A stretch of DNA of 64,000 nt from CAXMST01 sp963793415 (lineage in GTDB: Bacteria > Actinomycetota > Thermoleophilia > Solirubrobacterales > 70-9): assembly GCA_963793415.1 (NCBI GenBank), contig CAWCAC010000002.1, positions 1,054,001-1,118,000 on the forward strand, given 5' to 3'. Below are positions 40,465-49,359 of the stretch, one piece after another. Numbering within the stretch: the stretch's first letter is position 1; each line of letters begins with the position of its first letter. The position numbers were made by a program, and so were the translations under genes. The notes under the pieces are model-generated. The model made no database searches, was not told where the DNA came from, and saw only the letters and a program-made list of their open reading frames with translations.

Positions 40465-42752
40465 TGGCCCAGGCCGAGACCACGAAGCCGCAGGACGGTG
40501 AGCACGTAGACCTGCCGATCACCGGCATGACCTGCGCTTCCTGTGCGAACCGGATCGAGCGCAAGCTGAACAAGCTCGACGGGGTCACCGCGACCGTCAA
40601 CTACGCGACCGAGAAGGCGGCCGTCGACTTCGACGCATCGGCCGTCGAGCCCGAGCAACTGCTCGAGGCGGTCGAGGCGGCCGGTTACAAGGCGAAGCTG
40701 CCGGCGCCGGCACGCGAAGCCGCCGCCACGGCCGTCGAGGACGACGCCACCTCCGAGGCCGACGACGAGACCGAGAGCCTGCGGATCCGCCTGCTGATCA
40801 GCGCCGCGCTCACGGTCCCGGTGCTGCTGATCTCGATGATCCCGGCGCTCCAGTTCGACTACTGGCAGTGGATGGCGCTGCAGCTCGCGACCCCGGTCGT
40901 GATCTGGGGCGCGTGGCCCTTCCATCGCGCCGCCTGGGCCAACCTCAAGCACGCGACCGCGACGATGGACACGCTGATCTCGCTCGGCGTGCTCGCCGCC
41001 TGGACCTGGTCGATGTACGCGCTGTTCCTCGGCGACGCCGGCATGACCGGGATGAAGATGCCGTTCGACCTCTTCCCCGAGGCGACCACGGGCGCCGAGC
41101 ACATCTACCTCGAGACCGCCGCCGCGGTGACCACGTTCATCCTCGCCGGCCGCTACTTCGAGGCGCGGGCCAAGCGCCGCGCCGGCGCCGCCCTGCATGC
41201 CTTGCTCGAGCTCGGCGCCAAGGAGGTCTCGTTGCTCGAAGCGGACGGCTCCGAACGCCGGATCCCGGTTGAAGACCTCAAGGTCGGCGACCGCTTCGTC
41301 GTCCGCCCGGGCGAGAAGGTCGCGACCGACGGCATCGTCGAGGAGGGCAGCTCGGCCGTCGATCAGTCGCTGCTCACGGGGGAGTCGGTGCCGGTCGAGA
41401 AGGGGCCTGGCGACGACGTTGCCGGGGCGACGATCAACGCGGGCGGCAGGCTGATCGTCCGCGTCACCAAGATCGGATCGGAGACCGCACTCGCGCAGAT
41501 CGCCAAGCTCGTCACCAACGCCCAGAACGGCAAGGCACCTGTGCAACGGCTCGCCGACCGGATCTCGGGCGTGTTCGTGCCGATCGTGATCGGCCTCTCC
41601 GTAGCGACGCTCGGGTTCTGGCTCGGAGCGGGGGAGGGGGCGGTGGTCGCCTTCAGCGCCGCCGTCGCGGTCCTGATCATCGCCTGCCCCTGCGCGCTCG
41701 GCCTGGCGACGCCGACGGCGCTGCTGGTCGGCACCGGTCGCGGCGCCCAGCTCGGACTCCTGATCAAGGGTCCCGAGGTGCTCGAGTCGACCCGCCGCGT
41801 TGACACGATCGTGCTCGACAAGACCGGCACCGTGACGACCGGCAAGATGGCCCTGGCCGAGGTCGCCGCCGCGCCCGGCTCCGATCGTGATGAGCTGCTG
41901 CGGATCGCGGGCGCTCTCGAGAGCGCCTCCGAGCACCCGATCGGCAGGGCGATCGCCGCCTCGGCGCGCGAGCAGCTCGGCGAGCTGCCCGCCGTCGAGG
42001 GCTTCGCCAACCGCGAGGGCCTCGGCGTCGAGGGGATCGTCGACGGGCACGGCGTCCAGATCGGCCGGCCGGCGCTGATGGCCGAGTGGAGCCTGGCCGT
42101 TCCCGAGGACCTCGACCGCGCCCGACTCGAGCTTCAGGGCGGAGGCGCCAGCTGCGTGCTCGTAGCCTGGGACGGAAGCGTCCGCGGCTTGCTCGCGGTC
42201 GCCGACACGATCAAGCCGACCTCGAGCGAGGCGATCGCCGCGCTCCGCGATCTCGGTCTGCGGCCGGTCCTGCTGACCGGCGACAACACCGAGACGGCCC
42301 GTGCCGTCGCAGCCGAGGTCGGGATCGACGAGGTGATCGCGGAGGTCCTGCCCGCCGAGAAGGCGGAGGTCATCTCGCGCCTGCAGTCCGAGGGACGCGT
42401 CGTGGCGATGGTCGGCGACGGCGTCAACGACGCGCCCGCTCTCGCTCAGGCCGATCTCGGGCTCGCGATCGGGACCGGGACCGATGTCGCGATCGAGGCC
42501 TCCGACCTGACGCTCGTCAGCGGCGATCTGCGGGCGGCCTCCGACGCGATCCGGATCTCGCGCTCGACGCTGCGGATCATCAAACAGAACCTGGGCTGGG
42601 CGTTCGGCTACAACGTCGCGGCGCTGCCGCTGGCAGCCGCGGGCCTGCTCAATCCGCTGATCGCCGGTGCGGCGATGGCGCTGTCGAGCGTTTCGGTCGT
42701 CGCCAACGCTCTGCGCCTGCGCGGCTTCCGGTCCTCCTGGCGCCGCGACTGA
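40464..42752 (+). CDS. copA: Cu(I)-translocating P-type ATPase CopA
   Basis: A 762-residue P1B-ATPase that exports Cu(I). One N-terminal HMA domain carries GMTCASC (Cys24, Cys27). The membrane CPC is Cys408-Pro-Cys410 (IIACPCALGLATPTAL). The phosphorylated Asp452 lies in DKTGTVTTG, and the N-domain His-Pro is SEHPIGRAI. The hinge is GDGVNDAPALAQAD. About eight membrane helices. Last gene of the operon. A missing second HMA domain is normal for many members. Confidence 0.95.
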   Translation: MAQAETTKPQDGEHVDLPITGMTCASCANRIERKLNKLDGVTATVNYATEKAAVDFDASAVEPEQLLEAVEAAGYKAKLPAPAREAAATAVEDDATSEADDETESLRIRLLISAALTVPVLLISMIPALQFDYWQWMALQLATPVVIWGAWPFHRAAWANLKHATATMDTLISLGVLAAWTWSMYALFLGDAGMTGMKMPFDLFPEATTGAEHIYLETAAAVTTFILAGRYFEARAKRRAGAALHALLELGAKEVSLLEADGSERRIPVEDLKVGDRFVVRPGEKVATDGIVEEGSSAVDQSLLTGESVPVEKGPGDDVAGATINAGGRLIVRVTKIGSETALAQIAKLVTNAQNGKAPVQRLADRISGVFVPIVIGLSVATLGFWLGAGEGAVVAFSAAVAVLIIACPCALGLATPTALLVGTGRGAQLGLLIKGPEVLESTRRVDTIVLDKTGTVTTGKMALAEVAAAPGSDRDELLRIAGALESASEHPIGRAIAASAREQLGELPAVEGFANREGLGVEGIVDGHGVQIGRPALMAEWSLAVPEDLDRARLELQGGGASCVLVAWDGSVRGLLAVADTIKPTSSEAIAALRDLGLRPVLLTGDNTETARAVAAEVGIDEVIAEVLPAEKAEVISRLQSEGRVVAMVGDGVNDAPALAQADLGLAIGTGTDVAIEASDLTLVSGDLRAASDAIRISRSTLRIIKQNLGWAFGYNVAALPLAAAGLLNPLIAGAAMALSSVSVVANALRLRGFRSSWRRD

Positions 42753-42767
42753 GTCGGGCGTTCAGTA

Positions 42768-43571
42768 CTAGGGAAGGCTGACGCCGCCGGTCTCGACGCT
42801 CGAACCGGAAGCCTGCTGATCGGCAATGCGTCGCTCGATGACGCGCGCTCCGATGCCGCCGCTGCCGCCGCCCGAGCCCGGGTTGACACCGCCGCCGCCG
42901 TTGCCCTTGCCGCCCTTGCCGTCGCCCTTGCCCCCGTCGTTCTTGCCGGCACCGACGCCGCCGCCACCCCCGTCGCCCGTGCCGCCCCCGTCGCCGCCCT
43001 TGCCCCCGTCGCCGTCTCCGTTGCCACCGCTGCCGCCGCCGGTGCGCGGGCAGTTGACCGAGTAGACGGTCCGTACGGGCTTGAACGGCGTGCCGTCGGA
43101 GTGGGACCAGGAGAGGTGGAGGTGGTGGCCGTGGCCGTGGCCGGCGTCGCCGTCGTAGCCGACCCAGCGGAACGGGGTGCGGGGCTGGTCCTGCGCGGGC
43201 TCAGCCCATGCGGCGAGGCGGTCGATCTTCTTCCAGGTGCCGCCGGCCGCCTTGTTCGGAGCGATGTCGACGGCGAGCCCGAGCGGGTGCTCGCCGTTGG
43301 CCGAGTGGACGGGATCGTCGGAGTAGCCGTCGGTGACGTAGATGTCCCAGCGCCGCTCCATCCAGCGGATGTCGGAGAGCAGGCGGCGATCGATCCGTTC
43401 GCCCGGGAAGCCGGGGATGCCGACGAAGCGGCCGCCCCCGGAGGTCTTGCAGAGCTTGTTGCCGAGCTCGGTGCTGCGCATGCCCTTGCCGGCGCCGGCC
43501 GGGACCGCGAAGGCGAGCGTCACACACGCGAGGGCGGTGACGGCGAGGACGATTTTGCGTGGGAATGCCAT
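42768..43571 (-). CDS. secreted M15-like peptidase with glycine-rich tail
   Basis: A 267-residue exported protein. After a signal peptide (VLAVTALACVTLAFAVPAGA), residues ~70-165 resemble D-Ala-D-Ala carboxypeptidase-like (M15) domains: DGYSDDPVHSANGEHPLGLA, VDIAP, and HGHGHHLHLSW supply the zinc His/Asp residues. The C-terminal ~90 residues are Gly-rich repeats (GGGKGGDGGGT) with no fold. Probably acts on peptidoglycan peptides or lies in the cell envelope. Convergent with copA. Confidence 0.75.
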   Translation of the reverse strand: MAFPRKIVLAVTALACVTLAFAVPAGAGKGMRSTELGNKLCKTSGGGRFVGIPGFPGERIDRRLLSDIRWMERRWDIYVTDGYSDDPVHSANGEHPLGLAVDIAPNKAAGGTWKKIDRLAAWAEPAQDQPRTPFRWVGYDGDAGHGHGHHLHLSWSHSDGTPFKPVRTVYSVNCPRTGGGSGGNGDGDGGKGGDGGGTGDGGGGGVGAGKNDGGKGDGKGGKGNGGGGVNPGSGGGSGGIGARVIERRIADQQASGSSVETGGVSLP

Positions 43572-43744
43572 CGGCTGGGGTCACACCGAAAGTCGGCGGG
43601 CCACCGATCATCCTTGAGCCGCCCCCCTCGATGTGGGCGGTCGCTTGCGTGCAACGGGTCGCCCATGACCGGCCTCCGGTCACGGGTAGGGCGCCGACCG
43701 CGTTCGCGGACAGGACCGTGCAGCCCTCCTTCGAAAGAGAGTCA

Positions 43745-43998
43745 CCGGGCGTGCCCGCCGTGGCGTGCTCGGGTCAGGCTGTTCCGCGGCGCTCGTCGAC
43801 GGTCGCTTAAGGCTGCTTCCTTCCGGACCTGACCTGATTCACGGGCCTACGTCGCGCGGGACCTGACCTTCAACGCTGCCCGCGGCGTACTGGCCCCGAC
43901 GGCCGGTTCCTCGGGAGGGCGTTCAGCCCCGCTGAAGCGGATTGCGGGTTCAAGGTGCCGCTACTACCCCGCTCAGCACGGTCCGCCTGGCACCTTAC
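43745..43998 (-). ncRNA. ffs: large signal recognition particle RNA with Alu-type domain
   Basis: The minus strand carries GGTCAGGTCCGGAAGGAAGC, followed by AGC, the near-invariant apical loop of SRP RNA that binds Ffh. It lies about 150 nt inside a longer RNA whose 5' part reads GTGCTGAGCGGGGTAGTAGC and CACCTTGAACCCGC, as in the large (Alu-bearing) SRP RNAs of Gram-positives. The ends pair through CGTGCT/AGCACG and GTGCC/GGCAC. Ends are approximate. It lies beside dnaX, as in Bacillus. It guides ribosome-nascent chains to the membrane. Confidence 0.88.
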
Positions 43999-44021
43999 AG
44001 CGCCCAAGCCGCCGACGGAGC

Positions 44022-44873
44022 TCAGCCGCGGGCCGCGAACGCCTCGGCGACCGCGGCGAGATCGTCGAAGACGAAGTCGGGCGCAGCGGGCGCGGCGGCG
44101 ATGTCATCGCCGCCGTCGCGGCCGCTGAGCACGAAGGCGGTCGTCAGGCCGGCGGCTGCAGCTCCGGCGATGTCTGAGTGGAGGCTGTCGCCGACCATCA
44201 GGGCCCGTTTGACCCCGAGCTCGGCCAGGGCTTCGGCGAACAGGCCGGGCTCGGGCTTGCCGACGTTGTGAGCGACACGGCCCGAGGCGCTCTCGATCGC
44301 GGCGACGATCGCACCGGTACCGGGGACGAGGCCGTTCGCGGTCGGGTAGGTCGGGTCCTTGTTCGTCGCCCAGAGCTCGGCGCCCTCGCGCACGACCGTC
44401 GAGGCGTCGCGCAGCAGCTCGTAGTCGAAGCCGGCGCCGCCGCCGACGACGACGGCCTCGACCCCGGCCAGCACCGACTCCGCGGCCGCGCCGTCGCGGA
44501 TCTGCTCCTGGCCGATCACGTCGATCCCGTGCTCGGCGAGCTCGCGGGCGAGCGATGGCGTTCCGATCGCCAGCGCCCGTGCGCCGGGCTGCCGGGCGGC
44601 GACGGCAGCGGCGGCCGCAACCGCCGACGTGACGATCGCGTCGGGCTCGGTCGGGGCGCCGAGCTCGGTCAGCCGGGATGCGAGCTCGGCCCGGGTCGAA
44701 CGGGGGTCGTTGGTCACGAAGACGAGGGGCCGGCCCCCATTCCGGAGCCGCCCGAGCGCCTCGATCGAGCCCGCGATCGGCTCGTGACTGAGCCAGACGA
44801 CGCCATCGAGATCGATCGCAAATCCATCGATTGCGGGCATTTCCCCGGACGCTGCGGAGGACGGGTCGGACAC
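44022..44873 (-). CDS. HAD superfamily IIA phosphatase
   Basis: A 283-residue HAD-IIA hydrolase (NagD/p-nitrophenylphosphatase-like). Motif I is FAIDLDGVVWL, motif II VFVTND, motif III and the cap follow (NVGKPEPGLF), and motif IV is MVGDSLHSDIAGA. The substrate is a small phosphate ester, probably a sugar or nucleotide phosphate. GTG 44873 is the longest start; an ATG at codon 12 (MPAIDGF) is also possible. Cytoplasmic; divergent from dnaX. Confidence 0.85.
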   Translation of the reverse strand: MSDPSSAASGEMPAIDGFAIDLDGVVWLSHEPIAGSIEALGRLRNGGRPLVFVTNDPRSTRAELASRLTELGAPTEPDAIVTSAVAAAAAVAARQPGARALAIGTPSLARELAEHGIDVIGQEQIRDGAAAESVLAGVEAVVVGGGAGFDYELLRDASTVVREGAELWATNKDPTYPTANGLVPGTGAIVAAIESASGRVAHNVGKPEPGLFAEALAELGVKRALMVGDSLHSDIAGAAAAGLTTAFVLSGRDGGDDIAAAPAAPDFVFDDLAAVAEAFAARG

Positions 44874-44925
44874 CCGCCGATCCTACGCGGGAGGCCGTCC
44901 GGCTCGCGTCTAGACTCAGCCGTCC

Positions 44926-46875
44926 GTGACCGAGCAGTCCCTCTATCGCCGTCACCGCCCACAGTCGTTCGCCGAGGTCGTCGGGCAGGAGCACGTGGTC
45001 CGCACGCTCTCGAACGCGATCGAACGCGATCGCGTCCACCACGCCTACCTGTTCGTCGGCTCGCGCGGAACGGGCAAGACCTCGATGGCGAAGATCCTCG
45101 CCCGCTCGCTCAACTGCGTCAACGGCCCGACCCTGACCCCGTGCGGGGTCTGCGAGTCCTGCGTCTCGATCGCCGCCGGCACCTCGATGGACGTGATCGA
45201 GATGGACGCGGCCTCGAACCGCTCCGTCGACGACATCCGCGAGCTCCGCGACCGCGTCTCCTACGCGCCCGCCGGCGGCGGCTGGAAGGTGTACATCCTC
45301 GATGAGGCCCACATGCTCACCCGTGAGGCATGGAACGCCTTCCTGAAGACGCTCGAGGAACCACCCCCGAACACGGTCTTCGTGCTCGCCACGACCGAGG
45401 CACACAAGGTGATGCCGACGATCGTCGACCGCTGCCAGCGCTTCGACTTCGCCCGACCGACGCCGGAGAACATCGCCGAGGTGCTGCGCCGCGTCAGCGC
45501 CGCCGAGGGGATCACGATCGCCGACGACGCGCTCGGCGCCGTCGCCCGCGCCGCCAATGGCAGCTTTCGCGACGGGCTCGGAACGCTCGACCAGCTCGTC
45601 GCCTACAGCGGCAACGAGATCGCGACCGACGACGTGCTGGGTGTGCTCGGCGTCACCGACTCCGACCTGCTGTTCCGCGCGACCGACGCGATCGCCGCCG
45701 GTGACGGCCGCGCCGTGCTCGAGCTGGCGGCCGAGCTTGCGACCACGGGCCGCGATCCCTCCCGCTTCGCCGGCGACCTCGTCGCGCACCTGCGTCGTCT
45801 GCTCGTCGTCGGCACGCTTGGCGAGGTCCCGACCCACTTCTTCCTCGCTCCGGAGCAGGCCGCACGGCTCAGTGCCCAGGCCGGCGCGCTCGGCGAGGTC
45901 GAGCTCGTCCGCGCGATCGACGAGCTCTCGGCAGCGATTGCGGCCGTCCGCGAGGGCGATGACGCCCGGATGACGATCGAGCTGGCGTTGCTGCGCGCCG
46001 CGCGGCCGGAGATCGATCCGTCGGCCCGCGCCCTCGCCCACCGGCTCGAGCGGCTCGAGCGCTCGATCGACGCGGGCATCGCCCCGGCGCCCACAGTCGC
46101 GACCGCGGACCCGGTGCAGGCCGCGGCCACCGAGCCCGAGGCCGCAGCGGAGCCGACCCCGCCGCAGGCTCTGCCGCCGACACCACCTGACCTCGACCCC
46201 GGCCCCGACCCCGAAGCTTCAAGCGATCCCGATTCCGAACCGGAGCCGGCCGCTCCGGAGCCGGGGCCGTCGAACCCTGTGGAGGCGATCGCGCACGGTG
46301 CCGTGGCCACCGCGGAGCAGGTCGTGACCGATATCGGCACTCGCGTCGACGGCGTCCGCACCGGCGTCGAGACACGAGTCGAGGAGGTCCGCACCGGAGT
46401 CGAGACGCGGGTCGAGGAGGTTCGCGCCGAGGTCGACCGGCGCGTCGGGGCCACCGCCCACTCGGCGACTGAGGTGCTCGATCTCGAGCGCCTCGCCGGG
46501 CTCTGGCCCGCCGTCGTCGATCAGGTGCGCACGTCGGGCTCGGAGTTCCTCTCGGCGACCTTCGCGGTCGCCCGCCCGGTCTCGGTCGACGCCGAGCGCT
46601 CCACGGTCGAGATCGGCTTCCCGCCGAGCGCCGCCTTCAACAAGCGCAAGGCCGAGGCGAAGGAGAACCGCGACCGGCTCTCCGACGCCCTCCGTACGAT
46701 CGTCGGCTCGCGGCTCAGCGCGACCTACGTGATGCTCGACGAGGAGCCGGAGGACGAGCCCGGATCCGCCGAGGGCGAGGGCGAGGGCGTCGACGACCGC
46801 GAGCTTGTGGAACGGTTCAAGGCCGAATTCGACGCCGAGGAACTGATCGACGACCCCGAGGAGGGTGAAGGCTGA
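44926..46875 (+). CDS. dnaX: DNA polymerase III subunit gamma/tau
   Basis: A 649-residue clamp-loader subunit. The Walker A is GSRGTGKT (45-52), the zinc module has Cys64, Cys73, Cys76 and Cys79, Walker B reads YILDEAHML, and sensor 1 is LATTEAHK. The tau-like C-terminal region (from ~380) is Ala/Pro/Glu-rich with an 11-residue repeat RVEEVRTGVET and then a compact helical end. GTG start. Loads the beta clamp in replication. It overlaps ybaB by one base (TGATG). Confidence 0.93.
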   Translation: MTEQSLYRRHRPQSFAEVVGQEHVVRTLSNAIERDRVHHAYLFVGSRGTGKTSMAKILARSLNCVNGPTLTPCGVCESCVSIAAGTSMDVIEMDAASNRSVDDIRELRDRVSYAPAGGGWKVYILDEAHMLTREAWNAFLKTLEEPPPNTVFVLATTEAHKVMPTIVDRCQRFDFARPTPENIAEVLRRVSAAEGITIADDALGAVARAANGSFRDGLGTLDQLVAYSGNEIATDDVLGVLGVTDSDLLFRATDAIAAGDGRAVLELAAELATTGRDPSRFAGDLVAHLRRLLVVGTLGEVPTHFFLAPEQAARLSAQAGALGEVELVRAIDELSAAIAAVREGDDARMTIELALLRAARPEIDPSARALAHRLERLERSIDAGIAPAPTVATADPVQAAATEPEAAAEPTPPQALPPTPPDLDPGPDPEASSDPDSEPEPAAPEPGPSNPVEAIAHGAVATAEQVVTDIGTRVDGVRTGVETRVEEVRTGVETRVEEVRAEVDRRVGATAHSATEVLDLERLAGLWPAVVDQVRTSGSEFLSATFAVARPVSVDAERSTVEIGFPPSAAFNKRKAEAKENRDRLSDALRTIVGSRLSATYVMLDEEPEDEPGSAEGEGEGVDDRELVERFKAEFDAEELIDDPEEGEG

Positions 46876-47249
46876 TGGCCAGAGGACGTGGAGGAATGCC
46901 CGGGGGCGGCGGCCCAGGGGGCATGGACATGGGCGCGATGATGAAGCAGGTCCAGCAGATGCAGGCGGACATGCTCAAGGCCCAGGAGGAGCTCAAGGAC
47001 GAGATCGTCGAGGCCTCGGCCGGCGGCGGCATGATCAAGGTGACGATGAGCGGCGACCTCGAGCTGCGCAGCGTCGAGATCGACCCGGACGCCGTCGATC
47101 CCGAGGACGTCGAGATGCTTCAGGACATGGTCATGGCTGCGATCAACGAGGCGCTGCGCGCCGCCCAGGAGGCCGCCAACAACAAGATGGGCGGCGTTAC
47201 AGGCGGGCTCGGCGGCCCCGGCGGCGGGCTCGGCCTGCCGGGGATGTAG
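46875..47249 (+). CDS. YbaB/EbfC nucleoid-associated protein
   Basis: A 124-residue DNA-binding protein. After a Gly/Met-rich N-terminus, MKQVQQMQADMLKAQEEL and SAGGGMIKVTMSGDLELRSV match YbaB/EbfC. The C-terminus is again Gly-rich. The family coats DNA as a dimer and its gene usually lies between dnaX and recR, as here. Cytoplasmic. Confidence 0.92.
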   Translation: MARGRGGMPGGGGPGGMDMGAMMKQVQQMQADMLKAQEELKDEIVEASAGGGMIKVTMSGDLELRSVEIDPDAVDPEDVEMLQDMVMAAINEALRAAQEAANNKMGGVTGGLGGPGGGLGLPGM

Positions 47250-47287
47250 TGGCCCCCTCACCAGTGGGCCCGGAGGCCCGTTAAGGC

Positions 47288-47884
47288 TTGCATCCGGCTC
47301 CGGTCGAGAGGCTGATCGGCGAGCTCGCCCGACTGCCCGGCGTCGGCCGGCGCACCGCGCAGCGGCTCGCGTTCCACATCCTCCGCTCAGGCGACGAGGA
47401 GGCCTTCGCGCTGGCCGACTCGATCACCGAGGTGAAGCGCTCGATCGGTCTCTGCCCGCGTTGCTTCAACCTCGCCGAGACCGGCAAGCTCTGCGCGATC
47501 TGCGCCGACGAACGCCGCAGTGACGCGGTGATTTGCGTGGTCGAGGAGCCCCAGGACGTGATTGGGCTCGAACGCACCGGCGAGTTCCGGGGCCGCTACC
47601 ACGTGCTCGGCGGCGCCCTGTCTCCGATTGACGGTGTCGATCCGGAGGACCTGAAGATCGAGGAGCTCGTCACCCGTGCCTCGGCGCCCGAGGTCACCGA
47701 GGTCGTGATCGCCACGAATCCGACGACGACCGGAGAGGCGACCGCCCACCACATCGCCGAGCGTCTGCGCGGGGAGGTGACTCTGACCAGGTTGGCCAGC
47801 GGGCTGCCGGTCGGCGCCGACCTCGAGCATGCCGACGAGGTCACTCTCGGCCGCGCCCTGTCGGGCCGGCGGCCGGTCCTCTAG
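47288..47884 (+). CDS. recR: recombination protein RecR
   Basis: A 198-residue RecFOR pathway protein. The N-terminal HhH region (LARLPGVGRRTAQRLAFHIL) is followed by the zinc finger (Cys56, Cys59, Cys69, Cys72 in LCPRCFN and LCAIC) and a Toprim domain (ICVVEEPQDV; VVIATNPTTTGEATAHHI). With RecO or RecF it loads RecA on gaps. TTG start, 38 bases after ybaB. Confidence 0.94.
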   Translation: MHPAPVERLIGELARLPGVGRRTAQRLAFHILRSGDEEAFALADSITEVKRSIGLCPRCFNLAETGKLCAICADERRSDAVICVVEEPQDVIGLERTGEFRGRYHVLGGALSPIDGVDPEDLKIEELVTRASAPEVTEVVIATNPTTTGEATAHHIAERLRGEVTLTRLASGLPVGADLEHADEVTLGRALSGRRPVL

Positions 47885-47902
47885 GTCCCGCGTCCGGCCC
47901 GC

Positions 47903-48103
47903 TCAGCGCGGGGGAGGCGGGGCGCCGCGGTGCCGATCCTCGGACGCGAAGATCATCATCGCCAGGCCGATCACGAGCATCGCGATGCCGGCGACCATCA
48001 GGATCAGGCCGACGACGTCGAGATCGATGCCGACGAGAGTCACGTTGAGCGCAAAGCGGATGATCGCGCCGACCGCGATCAGGAATATGCCTCCACCGAT
48101 CAT
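47903..48103 (-). CDS. DUF6458-like small membrane protein
   Basis: A 66-residue protein with two helices (GGIFLIAVGAIIRFALNV; VVGLILMVAGIAMLVIGLAM) and a short Arg/Pro tail. The GIDLDVVGLILM spacer resembles DUF6458, common in actinobacteria, role unknown. It is convergent with recR and lies 35 bases from the GH3 gene. Confidence 0.65.
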   Translation of the reverse strand: MIGGGIFLIAVGAIIRFALNVTLVGIDLDVVGLILMVAGIAMLVIGLAMMIFASEDRHRGAPPPPR

Positions 48104-48138
48104 GCGGGCACCCTATCGTCGCGCGCGGCGCCGCGCCG

Positions 48139-49296
48139 TCAGCGCAGCAGGCCCAGCTTCTGCTTCATCTCGATCACGCGCCCGGCAGCGCTGTCGAGTC
48201 GGTCGGTGCTGATCGCGCCGGATTCGACGGCATCGATCAGCGCCTCCCTCACCGAGTCGATCGACCCGGGGTCGGAGAGTTGGACCATGTCGGCGCCGTT
48301 GACGATCGCCGCGACCGCAGCCTCGGAGGTCTTGTAGCCGGATCGGATCGCCCCTGCCTCGAGCTCGTCTGTGATCGCGACCCCCTCGAAGCCGAGCTCG
48401 CGCCGTAGCAGGCCGTCCATGACCTGATCAGACAGCGATGCCGGAGTCACCGGGTCGTAGGCCGAGAAGAAGGCGTTCGAGATCACCACCGCAGGCGCTC
48501 CGGCGGCGATTGCAGCCTCGAACGGCGGGATGTCTCTGGAGCTCAGCGTGCCGGCATCGACGCTGACGCTGGCCGGTCCGAGGGCGGTGTCCTGGGTGGT
48601 GCTGCCCTCGCCCGGGAAGTGCCCGGGAATGCAGGCGAAGTCCTGCTTGCGGCAGCCGTCGAAGGCGGCCCGCGTCATCGCCGCGACGGTCGCCGCGTCG
48701 TCGGAGAAGGCACGGTCGGCGATCGCGCTGTCGAGCGTCGCGATGTCGGCGAGCGGGCCGATGTTGAAGTCGAAGCCCTCGTCGGCGAGGGCCGACGACA
48801 TCTCCTCGGCCCAGGCCTCGGCCGCCTCCGGGTCGCCCTCGTCACCGATCTCGATCGCCCGGGCCGACGGCGGCAGGTCGGCGAGCTCGCGATAGTCGCC
48901 GCCCTCCTGCGCGGTCCCGATCATCGCCGGTATCTCACCGTCCGTGTTCGCGCGCAGATCGGAGGTGAGCTCGGTGCCGGAGCCGGCGCCGCTCCACGAG
49001 CCGGCGGTGACGAGGACGCCACCGAGCGTGCCCGCCTCCTCGCCCGGGTTGGCCGCGAGCAGCAGCTGATCGACCTTGCCGGCGACGTCGAGGCCCGCGA
49101 GCCGCGCCCGCGTGTCGGGGCTGAGGTTGGCGATCGTCAGCTCCGGCCCGGACGCGGACTCGTCGCCTGAGCCTCCGAAGAGCAGGTACCAGATCAGCGC
49201 GGTGGCCCCGATCGCGACCGCGATCGCGACGATTCGGCGCCTGAGGATCGTTCGCCGGTCCAAAGCGCCGCGATCAAAGCAGACCGGGGGCGGCAC
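48139..49296 (-). CDS. exported NagZ-like GH3 glycosidase
   Basis: A 385-residue GH3 protein with one N-terminal membrane helix (IVAIAVAIGATALIWYLLFG). The nucleophile Asp lies in GVAITDELEAGAIRSG. The NagZ loop KHFPGHG..T..DSH is altered to PGHFPGEGSTTQDT, lacking the usual Lys-His. NagZ enzymes cut N-acetylglucosamine from muropeptides. The altered loop leaves activity uncertain. Anchored outside the membrane. Confidence 0.8.
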   Translation of the reverse strand: MPPPVCFDRGALDRRTILRRRIVAIAVAIGATALIWYLLFGGSGDESASGPELTIANLSPDTRARLAGLDVAGKVDQLLLAANPGEEAGTLGGVLVTAGSWSGAGSGTELTSDLRANTDGEIPAMIGTAQEGGDYRELADLPPSARAIEIGDEGDPEAAEAWAEEMSSALADEGFDFNIGPLADIATLDSAIADRAFSDDAATVAAMTRAAFDGCRKQDFACIPGHFPGEGSTTQDTALGPASVSVDAGTLSSRDIPPFEAAIAAGAPAVVISNAFFSAYDPVTPASLSDQVMDGLLRRELGFEGVAITDELEAGAIRSGYKTSEAAVAAIVNGADMVQLSDPGSIDSVREALIDAVESGAISTDRLDSAAGRVIEMKQKLGLLR

Positions 49297-49359
49297 GGCG
49301 CTGTCTTCGCGGCCTTTGGGGATCGCTGCCCGTCGGCGGCTCTATCCTGATGCGTTCCG

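Noticed and set aside
40392..42050. 552-codon minus-strand frame opposite copA
   Set aside because: It has no domain; copA on the other strand has all P-type ATPase motifs.
38069..42752. A csoR gene next to the copper operon
   Set aside because: No small helical protein with the CsoR Cys-His-Cys pattern is encoded near the operator.
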